A stretch of DNA of 64,000 nt, taken from assembly GCF_008728515.1 (NCBI RefSeq), contig NC_044978.1, positions 150,042,441 to 150,106,440 on the forward strand. Reading direction: 5' to 3'. The notes beneath the pieces were generated by a model. The model was not told the origin of the DNA. It searched no databases and saw only the letters and a program-made list of their open reading frames with translations. This document shows, in pieces, positions 11,421 through 22,627 of the stretch; position 1 is the stretch's first letter, and each line of letters begins with the position of its first letter. Made by a program: the position numbers and the translations under genes. The stretch comes from Papio anubis (Eukaryota; Chordata; Mammalia; Primates; Cercopithecidae).

Positions 11421-13344
11421 TATCAGGACTTTTTTTGTCTGGCTGTCACCCAGGTAGAAAACACTTTACTCTCACACCTCTTTTATGTGCATGGATGTGT
11501 TTACTGCATAACTGAGAAAGGGGAAGCAGTTTTAGAAATGATGGAACAAAGATGACAAAGCAGAAATGAAGAGGGGAGCCAAAATTTTGTCTGTTTCCTC
11601 AGGCCTAATTTTTAATGACTGTGTGAAACTCTGGGCTCAAACCCAACTACTTCAGAGAACATAGTGACCAAGTGTGGCACAGAGAAAAGGTAACTTTCTC
11701 CTCGCCTCTGCTCACACCTACCATTATTCCAGCACACAATGTTTTTGATTATGTTTTTGTTTTGTTTTGTTTTGTTTTTTTTTGCTGTGGGAATATCTTG
11801 TAATACCTAAGGCAAACTATTCACCTCAACGTGGCTAAAACAATGTAGAACATAGATTGGTTTGTGCAACCGCCCAAGCCAGGGCGGATAGAGCTGGCTT
11901 CACTCTACCTTTCTCAGTCCTGTTTCTTCAGTATTGGCCCCATTTTATCAGACTCTTTCCTCATCACTGCAAGACGGCTGGCAGCTGAAGAAAAGTCTTG
12001 TTGCACAATCAGCAGCACCAAGAATCTCTTCCAATGTTCTCCACAGAAGGAGAAATAAGTTCTGTTTTATTTTTTTCCCAGAAACCTCAGCAAACATAAC
12101 TTGGTGTCTCACTGGTTCTGACTGGGTTACACATCCATCTCAGAATGTATCCGTAAGAGCCAAGATACAGGACACACAGACAAGCTCTAAGCCAGGAGTC
12201 AAGAGTGGTCCTACCTGAAGCTTAAGGAGAAGGAGAGAACCTCTCCTAAAACCTCCTGACTGAGAAGGAAGCAAAAGTGTTATGAAATGAAGTTAGGATA
12301 GGATATATGAAGGATGGGAGAAGAAATGCAATGATAAGACCTAAAAGTTCCCAGTTTGGTCACTTTTATGTCGGCAATGGTGTCCTGAGAGACTGTTTCA
12401 GCCAGCAGGTTTGCAGAAATAGCATGTGAAAATCCAGAGGCTGGAAAGGGAGAGAGGACATTCTACTACCCTTTCATGATGACTCTAGTCTATCGACCGG
12501 TACATGGCACACTAAAGACATCCTTTGTGAACTCTCAGAAGCAAGGAGGAAATATTTTTAGTGTCCGAGGAGGTGGGTACTTTGTGGTGAGATGTTTAAG
12601 TCCTCCAGAGAGAGTTTGTCTTCACAGGCTGTGGCTTTATAAGAAAAAATATCTAAGAACATTTTATTCTCCCCTCCATTATCTCCCAGCATCTTTTGTC
12701 ATTTCCTACCTGATGTTGCTTTTCAGGGCTATCCAGTAGAAATACAATGTAAGCACAAATGCAAGCCACATACACTGTTTAAAATATTGTAATAGTCACA
12801 TTGTAAATAGTAAAAAGAGAAAAACTTAATTTTAATAGCAGACTTTATTTACCTCAATATACTCAAAAGGATTATCACTTGAACATGTAATCACTTTTAA
12901 AACATTATTTAGGAGATATTTCACTTCCTTTGTGTTGTACTTGGTCTTTGAAATCCTATACACAGCCATATTATAAGTGTTGCATAACCACCTGTGGCCA
13001 GGAGCTGCCATCTGGGACTGTGTAGCTCCATTCTCCAGCCATATTAAACTAGTTCCTCTTCCCTGGTGTTTTCAGGTTTCTCTAACTTCATTTCTTATGA
13101 GAATGTTTCTGGACTGGAATATCCTTCTTTCACTCTTCCTGTTTCCAAATTCATGACTATTGATCTTGGTCAATATATTTTGTCCTGTCTTTGGCTATTA
13201 ACACATTCGGAATCCCTTCATCATACCTGGGGCAAGTTATCTGGCTCGCCCGTGGTCCTGTGATTATCTAGCCACCCACATGTTAATGAGCATGACAGGG
13301 TTTTTGCTGTAAAGAATCCAAAGATCTAGTGAGAATGAGATCAT
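11421..13344. other. Intergenic, no gene seen
   Basis: Mixed-composition sequence with a (TTTTG)n run near 11752-11776. The stretch at 12725-13040 (ending CACCTGTGGCCAGGAGCTGC) reads like an old interspersed repeat of unknown family. Small open frames at 11864-12218 and 12476-12739 have no domain features. Confidence 0.45.
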
Positions 13345-13455
13345 AAACCGTAAGTCTCTTTAGGGCAAAGATTGTGTCTTGTTCATTATTGTATGCACAG
13401 AAGTGAGCCCAGTGACTGAAACAGAGTGAATATATAATAAATATTAATGGAATAA
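13345..13455 (+). mobile_element. L2 LINE 3' end
   Basis: TTTAGGGCAAAGATTGTGTC, TTCATTATTGTATGCACAGA and a terminal ATAATAAATATTAATGGAAT match the L2 3' terminal layout (a 'gcagggact...' phrase ending in a TAAATATT repeat). Confidence 0.65.
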
Positions 13456-13734
13456 AAAAGAGAGGAAAGGACCAAAATTTTTAAACATCTTGAACTCTCC
13501 TGTAGTGTTTCTGAGGCTTCCATAACATTGAACTTTTCTACTGGTAAATTTTATTGTCTCCTAAATGATGAACAAATTGAAGTCCACCAATATCTACCTT
13601 CCTCAAATTCAGTAATGACTCAATATATGGTAAACACAATGTAGACAATCTTTGACAATCTCTGTCAAGTTCATTTATAAGAGTATTTTCAAATAGTTAT
13701 ATCTGGCTATGTGACAAATAACTAAATATCAGAT

Positions 13735-13855
13735 GATTTTCTTTTTCATTTATCACGTGCCAGGCATTGTGCTAAGTGTTCTATATGCATTATATCACTT
13801 AAATTTAATACATTATTAAATTTCAATAACACCCCGTTATTCCATCCTGGATGGA
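13735..13855 (+). mobile_element. MIR SINE fragment
   Basis: CACGTGCCAGGCATTGTGCT followed by AAGTGTTCTATATGCATTAT and ATCACTTAAATTTAATACAT is the 3' half of MIR. Confidence 0.7.
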
Positions 13856-13929
13856 ATTTTTTAAATTTCCAGTTGTAATAAGGTATAGTATAGTGGTAAG
13901 AACAGGTTAAGATACCAACAACTTGAGTT

Positions 13930-14420
13930 TATACCTGAGCTTATGATTAGGCTTTTTAGTATGGTGGATTATTGCTCAGAAATATTAACTTCTCTCTACC
14001 TCTGATTCCTCTGATTAAAAGAGTGAGGTATATTTCTCCACCACTTAACTTTGGACCTGGCCTTGTATCTTGCATTGGCAAGTGAGATGTTAGCAGATGT
14101 GGCACAGCAGAGGCTTGAAAGCACTTGTAAATTATTCTTATCTTCCAACTCTGCCATTTCCATGATAAAATATTCCCAGGTTAGCCCTTAAAAATAAAAG
14201 AGGAAGAAAAACTTTGGAGTAGAGCCCAGTTGCCCATCCCAGCTGACTTCCAAAGAACCAATAGCAAAGACTTCCAATCCAACCCAGCCAAGGGAGCCGC
14301 CTGTTGGCTCATTTACATCATCAAGAAAATTTATGATTGGTGATTTAAGCCATTAAATTTAGGGCTGATTTTTGTGAAACATTTTGTACGGCAATAGTGG
14401 TTTCAACATTCAAGAAACAA
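13930..14420 (+). mobile_element. LTR-like interspersed repeat (weak)
   Basis: The end phrase TTTAAGCCATTAAATTTAGG and GGCAATAGTGG recalls the end of a common mammalian LTR-like repeat, and so does GGACCTGGCCTTGTATCTTG near 14050. The family is not resolved. Confidence 0.35.
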
Positions 14421-14564
14421 GTAAAAGTACATATACCTCACAGTGGTATTATAAATATTAATAGGTTGTGTTATGTAAAGGCTTGGAAGAATAGCATCCT
14501 GAAAGCACAATATATGTTATTATTTTGTATTATTAGATTTATTTCTTTAATGAAAAATAATATG

Positions 14565-14645
14565 TAGCCAAGAGAGTTTTAAGTAACTTGCTTAGGGTTA
14601 ACGAACAGTAAATGATGGCAAATGACTGAAATTTGATTCTGATTT
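14565..14645 (+). mobile_element. MIR SINE fragment (weak)
   Basis: TAAGTAACTTGCTTAGGGTT followed by a GAAATTTGATTCTGA phrase matches the 3' third of MIR. Confidence 0.45.
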
Positions 14646-14964
14646 TACTAAATTACCTCAAATATCAAAAACATTGACATTCGTGCATTTAAATAGGAAG
14701 CCAACACTATAGAAACTATTCCTGGGAAATGAAAGATTATAGTATAAACAGCAAGGGTTTTTGAGTCAGATAATTAAAGTAATTCACTGAATAAACATTT
14801 GAGTGTTCTTTTGTAGCCAGTCACGGCTGGGCATGAATAATTGATATAGTAGTTAAGAAGAAAGTACTTAGGCAGATAGTGACAGTATGGGAGTCCTTGG
14901 TAAGGTTTTCCTTTCAATGAAAAGCAGTCCCCAAATCATTTTCTTTTCTAACAAAGAGCAGCTT

Positions 14965-15322
14965 GTAAAATATAGCTGCAGGCAGACAAGCAAGCTGGAA
15001 GCCTGCATGGGTGAATGATGCAGTTGTGCCAATAGGGAAAGGCTACCTGTGACTAGGCATGATCAAAATGGCGGCTCTGTCTTCCCTTCTCTTTGCCAGC
15101 CACTTGTGCAGTAAGCAGCAGAGAAGATGGCCCAATGGAAAGGCCATTTGCATAATAAAATTAGGGTGGTGCAACCAGCTTCCCTACATGCTATTTAATG
15201 TCACACCCGGTTGAACCAATCTGTGGGCCCTAGGTAAATCAGATACGGCCTCCTCAAGCCCGCCTATAAAATCTGCTGCAGTCTGCTGAAGGCTAGTTTT
15301 CCTTTTCGAATGCCTCTCTCTC

Positions 15323-15369
<47 letters not shown>

Positions 15370-15490
15370 GCTCTCCTGTCTCTTTTCTTCTGCCTATTAA
15401 ACTTTCAGCTCCTTAACCCACCCTCGTGTCCATGTCCTTAATCTTCTTGACTGGAGATGATGAAACCCAGGTATTTACCCCAGATAATGA
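14965..15490 (+). mobile_element. ERV1-class LTR (MER4-like group), solo
   Basis: An LTR-like layout: a TATA element in GCCTATAAAATCTGC near 15263, a polyadenylation signal ATTAAA near 15396, then a TCGTGTCCATGTCCTTAATC stretch and a GAGATGATGAAACCCAGGTA end as in gammaretroviral-type (ERV1) LTRs. No internal retroviral sequence adjoins it. Its TGCAGTTGTGCCAATAGGG (15019-15037) recurs at the left edge of the satellite island. Boundaries are approximate. Confidence 0.68.
15325..15367. repeat. (GA)n microsatellite inside the LTR
   Basis: About 21 uninterrupted GA dinucleotides between the TATA element and polyadenylation signal of the LTR; the family normally carries a shorter CT/GA-rich patch here. 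Confidence 0.95.
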
Positions 15491-15574
15491 TGCTGATTCA
15501 GAACGTGAAGGTAAATTCAAGAAAATTTCTGTCTTGAAACAGCAGAGAGAGGATGAAGCTCTTCTTCTACCATT

Positions 15575-15715
15575 TACTGTGAGGGTGATCTTGAGTAACT
15601 GACTTAATATTTCTAAGCCTCAGTTTTCTCATCTGTAAAATTGGGACATATTACTTCCCCTTAACAGAGTTTCATAAAGATTTATTGAAATAACTTATGT
15701 AACAGGTGGTGATGT
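15575..15715 (+). mobile_element. MIR SINE
   Basis: CTTGAGTAACTGACTTAATA, CTAAGCCTCAGTTTTCTCAT and CTGTAAAATTGGGACATATT are the classic MIR core in order. Confidence 0.8.
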
Positions 15716-16060
15716 GTGTCACGCGTTAGAAAATACTGTTTTCTCTTCTCTAGTCTTTTTGTTTCTTTCTTATGAGAGCACTCTCACAGCTATTTATGTA
15801 TCTCATGAAGATGAAATAAAATTAGATTTTCTCAGAAGACCTCATAAGAGAAGAGAATTAATTACAAAGATGCTTTGAGAGAATTACTTAAGTACTCTCA
15901 ATCATAATTATGGAACTCAAATCACAAGTAAATAAAAACAATTTAACCAAAATTAAATCGTGTGATGGAATCAGAGGTGGCTCCATCAAACTGTAAGAAA
16001 AGTTGTCTGCCTTTAGACTTCAAAGTTTCTAGTTGGGTATCTGCAGTTGTGCCAATAGGG
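15716..16060. other. Left flank of the satellite island
   Basis: AT-rich non-repetitive sequence. The last 19 bases (16042-16060) are identical to 15019-15037 in the upstream LTR and abut the first minisatellite unit. Confidence 0.6.
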
Positions 16061-16273
16061 GCTCCCAGAAGCCAGGGGGGCGGGCCGGGGGTGGCGGCTG
16101 GGAGCCCGATCGCGGGGGGTGCCTGCACCCCCGGCGAGGGGGCTCCCAGAAGCCAGGGGGGCGGGCCGGGGGTGGCGGCTGGGAGCCCGATCGCGGGGGG
16201 TGCCTGCCCCCCCGGCGAGGGGGCTCCCAGAAGCCAGGGGGGCGGGCCGGGGGTGGCGGCTGGGAGCCCGATC
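16061..16273 (+). repeat. GC-rich 81-bp minisatellite, clean edge array
   Basis: Units begin GCTCCCAGAAGCCAGG at 16061, 16142 and 16223, giving an exact 81-bp period and about 2.6 near-identical units. Each unit holds G-runs (a G6, G3 and G5 cluster) and a GGGGTGCCTGCACCCC dyad. It is very CpG-rich. The last unit stops at GAGCCCGATC and joins the AT-richer composite block. Open frames here in all directions (for example 15962-16318) reflect GC-rich repetition and are not genes. Confidence 0.93.
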
Positions 16274-16850
16274 TGGATATTTGGAAGAGTATCACAAGGG
16301 ATTGTACAGTGTCTGTGATACTGAGATTAATATCAGTCTCCCATCCTTGGAATATTGAGAAGGATGAAACAGGGTGAATGTCCACCCTGAGCCACATTGC
16401 GATTAATATCAGCCTGTGCACTCCATGGATATTAGGAACAATATTCCAGACTGAGTGTACGCCTCCTGCTGTACAGAGTGCAATATCATCCTCTCCCTCC
16501 CAGCATAGTAATTACAATATCACTGGGCGGGAGCACACAGCCTGCGAATTATTATCATCCTCTCCCCCTCCGTATACTAGGAACAGTATCTCAGAAGAGC
16601 TGTAGCCTCAGTGCCATATTCGGACTAATAGCATAGGCTTCTTCCGGGAGTATTAGGAGCAATATTACCGGGTAGCTATCCATTCATTGCTATGTTTGGG
16701 GTCATGTGATACTCTATGCCCCTTTATATTAGGATCAGTGTCACGTGGTGAGTGTACACCTACTGCGATATTAAAACTAAAATCCTGCTTTCCGTCCCTG
16801 GATATTAAGAACAGCATCACAAGTAGGTTTACACTTCCTGTGGAATTAGG
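16274..16850 (+). repeat. Composite block copy 1: degenerate ~75-bp repeats, head orientation
   Basis: Units align on a GGATATTAGGAACAATAT-like phrase starting near 16276, 16346, 16427, 16502, 16572, 16648, 16725 and 16800, so spacing is 70-81 bp. Between these anchors sit GTGTAC-type dyads and ATATCATCCTCTCC phrases. Divergence between units is high, unlike the adjacent 81-bp array. Confidence 0.8.
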
Positions 16851-17240
16851 ACTAATAATATGATTATTAATCATCAATGATCGATTTTAATAATTCTCAA
16901 TGAGACTAAAAATTCATAGGCTACCTTTATTAATTATGGATAATGATTTTAAATACATGATTATGCATGTGTTCAATTAATTATTAATATTAATGTCATC
17001 AAATATTATTATTAGTTGCTAATACGAATAATGATTTGATTCCCAGCATCCCTGGGTATTGATTTAAGTCCCATTAATTGCTAATATCATAACATTATTA
17101 TTAATAGTGATATTACTAATAATTATTATTACAAATCGTTAACATTTTAAACCAGTATTAATTTTTAGTCTCCTTATTGTGATCATTAATATCAATAATT
17201 ATTATTAATATTCATATAATTACTAATATTAATGATTAAT
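16851..17240. repeat. AT-rich palindromic spacer of composite block copy 1
   Basis: Almost pure A/T with iterated ATTAATATTA-like words. The section around 17097-17127 (ATTATTAATAGTGATATTAC and its continuation) is an imperfect inverted repeat able to extrude as a hairpin. It lies between the head and tail oriented repeat arms. Confidence 0.75.
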
Positions 17241-17559
17241 AGACTTGTACCTGATATCCACCTGGGAGAGGACGATGTTAATTTCTATATCACAGACGGT
17301 GTACACCCCCCGTGATAGTGTTCCGAATTTCTGCTTGGTAGAGGAGGATATGACAATCAGTATCACTGGAAGTAGAAAAAACCCTGGGATACTGTTCTGA
17401 ATATTCAGGGAGGAAGAGGCTGATATGACTCCTAATACAGAGGGGGCTAGACCCTCTGAGGGTGTGCACACCGGGGGTGCACAATGGTCTGAGAAGGAGT
17501 TGAAAATTTTCAGATGGGAGATGATATAACTCACAATATCAGAAAGAGGCTGTGAGTCC
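17241..17559 (-). repeat. Composite block copy 1: degenerate ~75-bp repeats, inverted arm
   Basis: CCCTGGGATACTGTTCTGAA at 17381 and its continuation ATATTCAGGG are the reverse complement of the head-arm anchor (compare CTGGATATTAAGAACAGCAT near 16797). Further units start with GTGATAGTGTTCC near 17312 and contain GGTGTACACC-type dyads. The arm is about half the length of the head arm. Confidence 0.72.
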
Positions 17560-18639
17560 ACCGGGGGTGGCGGCTGGGAGCCCGATCACGGGGGGTGCCT
17601 GCACCCCACGTGAGGGCTCCAAGCCAGAGGCGGGCAGGGGTGGCGGCTAGAGGAGCGATCAGCGGGGGTGCCTGCGGCTCCCAAGCCGAAGTGAGCGGGG
17701 TGGCGGCTGGGAGCCGATCAGCGGGGTGCACACCCCAGAGCTCCAAGCTCAAGTGGTGAGGGGTGGCGGCTGGGAGCCCGATGGCCCGAGTGCCTGCACC
17801 CCGGTGAGGCTCAAGAAGCTCAGGCCAGGCTTGAGGGTGGCGGCTACAGGAGCCCGATCATGGGGTGCCTGCACCCGGTGAGGCTCCCAAGCCAGAGAGG
17901 CGGGCGGGGGTGGTGACTACAGAGCCGATCGTGAGTGCCTGCACCCCGGTGGCTCCCAAGCCAGGGGCGGGGTGGCGGCTGGGGAGCCCGATCATGGGGG
18001 TGCCTGCACTTGCGGCGAAGTCCAAGCCAGGGGCCGGGGTGTGACTGGGGAGCGATCGTGAGGGTGCCTGCACCCCGAGGGCTCAAGAAGCCGGGGGCCC
18101 GGGCGGGGTGAGAGCTGCAGGGCCCGATCGTGAGAGGTGCCTGCACCCCCGGCTGAGAGGGCTCCCAAACCAGGCCGGGCGAGGGGTGCGTGACTGGGAG
18201 CCCGGTCGGAAATGCCTGCACACCCGGCGAGAGCTCCCAGAAGCCAGAGTGAGGCGGGGTGGCTGGCTGGGAGCCCGATCCGGGAAGTGCCTGACCCCGG
18301 CGAGGGTGCTCAGAACCAGGGGCCCGGGCGAGAGGTGGCACAGGAGCCCGGTCCGAGTACGTGCCTGACCCCGGCGAACTCAGAAGCCAGGGGCCCGGGC
18401 CGGGCGTGGCGGCTGGGAGCCCGGTCGGGCGTGCCTGACCCCCGCCGAGGGGCTCAGAGCCAGGGGAGCAGGCGGGGTGGCGTGGGAGCCGATCGAGGCG
18501 TGCCTGACCCCCGCTTGAGGGGCTCCCAGAAGCCAGGAGTGCGGGCGGGGGTGGCTGGGAGCCCGATGGAGGCGTGCCTGCACTCCCGGCCGAGGCTCAG
18601 AGTCAAGGGGCGGCCGGGGGTGACGGCGGGAATGCGATC
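17560..18639 (+). repeat. GC-rich minisatellite array, indel-ridden
   Basis: About 15 units recognisable by TGCCTGCACC or TGCCTGACC, spaced mostly 64-76 bp instead of 81 bp. The shortening comes from many scattered 1-6 base losses and swaps that differ from unit to unit. Some units use TGCCTGACCCC, a variant class. The final unit is diverged (GGGGGTGACGGCGGGAATGC) before the next composite block. The open frames here are noise. Confidence 0.82.
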
Positions 18640-19886
18640 TGGATATTTGGAAGAGTATCACAAGGGATTGTACAGTGTCTGTGATACTGAGATTAATATC
18701 AGTCTCCCATCCTTGGAATATTGAGAAGGATGAAACAGGGTGAATGTCCACCCTGAGCCACATTGCGATTAATATCAGCCTGTGCCTCCATGGATATGGG
18801 AACAATATTCCAGACTGAGTGTCGCCTCACCTTGTACCAGAAGGTGCAATATCATCCTCTCCCCTCCCAGCATGGTAATTACAATATCACTGGGCGAGGA
18901 GCACACAGCCTGCGGTATTGTCATCCCTCTCCCCTCGTATAGGAACAGTATCACCAGAAGAGCTGTAGCCTCAGTGCCATGTCGGACTAATAGCATAGGC
19001 TTCTTCGGAGTATTAGGAGCAATATTGCGGTGCTTATCCATTCATTGCTATGTTTGGTCATGTGATACTCTATGCCCTTTATATTAGGATCAGTGTCATT
19101 GGTGAGTGTACACCTAGATATTAAAACTAAAATCCTGCTTTCAGGTCCTGGATATTAAGAACAGCATCACAGTAGGTTTACACTTCCTGTGGAATAGGAC
19201 TAATAATATGATTATTAATCATCAATGGTCGATTTTAATAATTCTCAATGAGATTCAAAATTCATAGGCTATTTACATTAATTATGGATAATGATTTTTA
19301 AATACATGATTATGCATGTGTTCAATTAATGATTAATATTAATGTCATCAAATATTATTATTAAGTTGCTATCTGAATGTGGTTGATTCCCAACATCCTG
19401 GTATTGATTTAAGTCCCATTAATTGCTAATATCATAACATTATTATTAATAGTGATATTACTAATAATTATTATTACAAATCGTTAACATTTTAAACCAG
19501 TATTAATTTTTAGTCTCCTTGTGTGATCATTAATATCAATAGTGTGTAATATTCATATAATTACTAATATTAATGATTAATAGACTGTACCTGATATCCT
19601 GGGAGAGGGCGATGTTAATTCTATATCACAGGCGGTGTACACCCCGTGATAGTGTTCCCGAATCTCTGCTTGGTAGGAGGATATGACAATCAGTATCACT
19701 GATAGAAAAACACTTTGGGATACTGTTAGATATTCAGGGAGGAAAAGAGGCTGATGGGACTCCTAATGAAGGGCTAGACCCTCTGAGGTGTGCACACCGG
19801 GGGTGCACAATGGTCTGAGAAGGAGTTGAAAATTTTCAGATGGGGAGATGATATAACTCACAATATCAGAAAGGGCTGTGGAGTCC
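18640..19886. repeat. Composite block copy 2 (head arm, AT spacer, inverted arm)
   Basis: It repeats copy 1 (16274-17559) from end to end. The first ~145 bp are identical, then small losses and swaps appear: GGATATTAGGAACAA in copy 1 reads GGATATGGGAACAA here, and ATCAATAATTATTATTAAT reads ATCAATAGTGTGTAAT. Total length is 1247 bp against 1286 bp, about 3 percent shorter. Confidence 0.88.
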
Positions 19887-22627
19887 GGGGGTGGCTGGGA
19901 GCCGATCGCGGGGTGCCTGCACCCCGGCTCCCAGAAACTCAGAGGCCGGGCAGGGGTGGCTGACTGGGAGCCCGATCGCGGGGGTGCCTGCACCCCGGCG
20001 AGGAGCTCCAGACTCAGAAGCCCGGGCGAGGGGCTGGGAGCCAGTCCCATGAGGGTGCCTGCACTTGGCCGGGGCTCCCAGAAACCAGGGGCGGGCGAGG
20101 GTGAAATAAGGAGCCCGATCAGCGGGGAGTGCCTGCACTTGTGAGAGCCAGAAAACTCAGAGGCGGGCGGGGGTGGCGGCTGGGAGCCGATCGCGGGGGT
20201 GCCTGCACCCGGCGAGGCTCAGAAGCCAGGGGAAGCGGGCGGGGTGTGACTGGGAGCCCGATCGCTGGGGGGTGCCTGCGGCGAGGCTCAGGAGGCGGGC
20301 GAGGGGGTGGCTGGGGGCCGATGTGGGGAGTGCCACCCCGAGAACTCCCAGAAGCCAGGGGAAGCAGGCGAGGTGGCTGACTGGGAGCCCGATCGCGAGT
20401 GCCTGCACCCGGCCGAGACTCAAGCTTTCCAGAAGCCCGGGCGGGGTGGCGGCTGGGAGCCAGTCGTGAGGGTGCCTGCACCCCGTGAGCTCAGAAACTC
20501 AGAAGCCGGGCGGGGGTGGCCGGCTGGGAGCCACGATGTGAGGTGCCTGCACCCCGGCGAGGCTCAAGCCCAGAGGCGGAGGCGGTGTGACTGGGGAGCC
20601 CGGTCGCCGGGGGTACCTGCACCCGGCCGAGAGCTCCCAGAAAACTCAGAAGCGGGCGAGGGGTGAGGCGGCTGGGAGGGCCGATCGTGAGAGTGCCTGC
20701 ACCCCGGCGAGACTCCCAAGCTCCAGAGGCAGGCGGGGGTGGCTGGGAGCCCGATCGCCGGGGGTGCCTGCACCCCGGCGAGGCTCCCAAACGGGCGGGG
20801 CGGCTGGGAGCCCGGTCGCGGGGGGTGCCTGCACCCAGTCCAAGCTCAGAGCCCGGGCGGGGTGTGACTGGGAGCCGGTCGCGGGGTGCCTGCACCCCGG
20901 CTCAAGCTCAGAGGCCCGGGCAGTGGCGGCTGGGAGCCCGATCGTGAAGTGCCTGCACCCGGCCGAGGCTCAAGCATGAGGGAAAGCGAGCGGGGTGGCC
21001 CGGCTGGGAGCCGATCGCGGGGGAGTGCCTGCACCCCGGCCGAAGGAGCTCAAGAAGCGAGGCAGGGGTGGCTGACTGGGAGCCACGTCCCGGGGAGTGC
21101 CTGCAGACTCAGAAGGCTCAGAGAGCCGAGGCCCGAGGGGTGGCTGACTGGGAGCCCGATGTGAAGGGGTGCCTGCACCCGCCAGGCCAGGCGGGGGTGG
21201 CTGGCTGGGAGCCGATCCCGGGGTGCCTGCACCCGGCCGAGGCTCAGAAGCCAGAGAGAGCGGGCGGGGGTGGCGGCTGGGAGCCGATGCGGCCCGGTGC
21301 CTGCGGCGGCTCCAGAAGCCAGGGGAGGCCCGGGCGGGGTGGCGGCTGGGGAGCCGATCGCTGAGGGTGCCTGCACCCCAGCTCCCAAGCTCAGAAGCGG
21401 GCGAGGGGTGGCTGACTAGAGCCAGTGTGAGGTGCCTGCACCCCGAGGGCTCAAGCTCCAAGCCCGGGCGAGGGTGGCGGCTGGGAGCCAGTCGTGAGTG
21501 CCTGCACCCCGGCTCAAGCCAGAGGCCCGGGCGGGGTGGCTGACTGGGAGCCCGATCGAGAGTGCCTGCACCCCGGCGAGGCTCAGAAACTCAGGGGAAG
21601 CCCGGGCTTGGGGTGGTGACTGGGAGCCCGATCGGCGAGAGTGCCTGCACCAGTGAGAATAAACTCGAAGCCCGAGGAGCCGGGGGTGGCGGCTGGGAGC
21701 CCGGTCGCGGGGGGTGCCTGCAGCGAGGAGCTCCCAGAGCTCAGAGAGCCCGGGCGGGGTGGCGGCTGGGAGCCCGATCGTGATTGCCTGCACGGCAGAG
21801 CTCCCAAGCTCAGAGAGGCCGGGCTTGAGGGTGGCGGCTGGGGAGCCCGATGTGGGGGTGCCTGCACTGCCCGGACTCCAAACCAGAGGCCCGGGCGGGG
21901 TGGCGGCTGGGAGCCCGATCGCGGGGGGGTGCCTGCACCCCGGCGAGACTCCAAGCAGAAGCCCGGGCGAGTGTGACTGGGAGCCCGGTCGGCGGGGGTG
22001 CCTGCGGCGAGAACTCCCAGAAGCTCAAGAAGTGAGCGGGGTGGCTGACTGGGAGCCGGTCAGCGGGGGTGCCTGCACCCAGGCGAAGACTCAGAAGGCG
22101 GGGTGTGACTGGAGCCGATGTGAAGTGCCTGCACCCCGGTGAGGGCTCAGAAGAGAGGCCGAGGCGGGGTGCTTGACTGGGAGCCCGGTCAGTGCCTGCA
22201 CCCGGCCGAGGGCTCCCAAGCCAGGCCGGGCGGGGTGGCGGCTGGGGGAGCCCGGTCGGGAAGTGCCTGACCCGGCGGGGTGCTCCCAGAAGCCAGGGGA
22301 GCGGAGGCGGGGTGGCTGGGCTGGGGGAGCCCGGTCCGGTGCCTGACCCCGGCTGAGCGAGGGCTCAAACTCAGAAGCGGGCGGAGGTGGCGGCTAAGAG
22401 CCCGATGAGTGCTGACCCCCGCCGAGAGCTCCCAGAAGCCAGAGGCCCGGGCGGTGGCGGCTGGGAGCCCGATCAGTGCCTGACCCCGCCCGAGGGGCTC
22501 CCAGAAAGCCAGGAAGTCTGAGCGAGGTGGCGGCTGGGAGCCCGATCGGGGGGCGTGCCTGCACTCCCCGCGCGGGGGCTCCCAGAGTCCAAGGGGCCGG
22601 CCGGGGGTGACAGCTGGGAATGCGATC
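19887..22627 (+). repeat. GC-rich minisatellite array, long and indel-ridden
   Basis: Roughly 38 units carrying TGCCTGCACC- or TGCCTGCGGC-type anchors, average spacing near 72 bp because of dispersed small deletions. From about 22260 units change to the TGCCTGACC class, as before copy 2, and the last ~90 bp (from about 22530) look clean. The unit order before composite block 3 mirrors that before block 2, so minisatellite plus block is one higher-order unit. About twenty overlapping open frames here are artefacts of GC-rich repetition. Confidence 0.82.

Noticed and set aside
16851..17240. Replication origin or matrix attachment region in the AT-rich core
   Set aside because: AT content alone fits many explanations; no supporting element is visible, so I list it only as a structural spacer.
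17560..22627. Many overlapping open frames of 60-170 codons rich in Gly, Pro, Arg and Ala
   Set aside because: They arise on both strands and in every frame of a GC-rich tandem repeat with few stops, have no domain, and shift with each indel.
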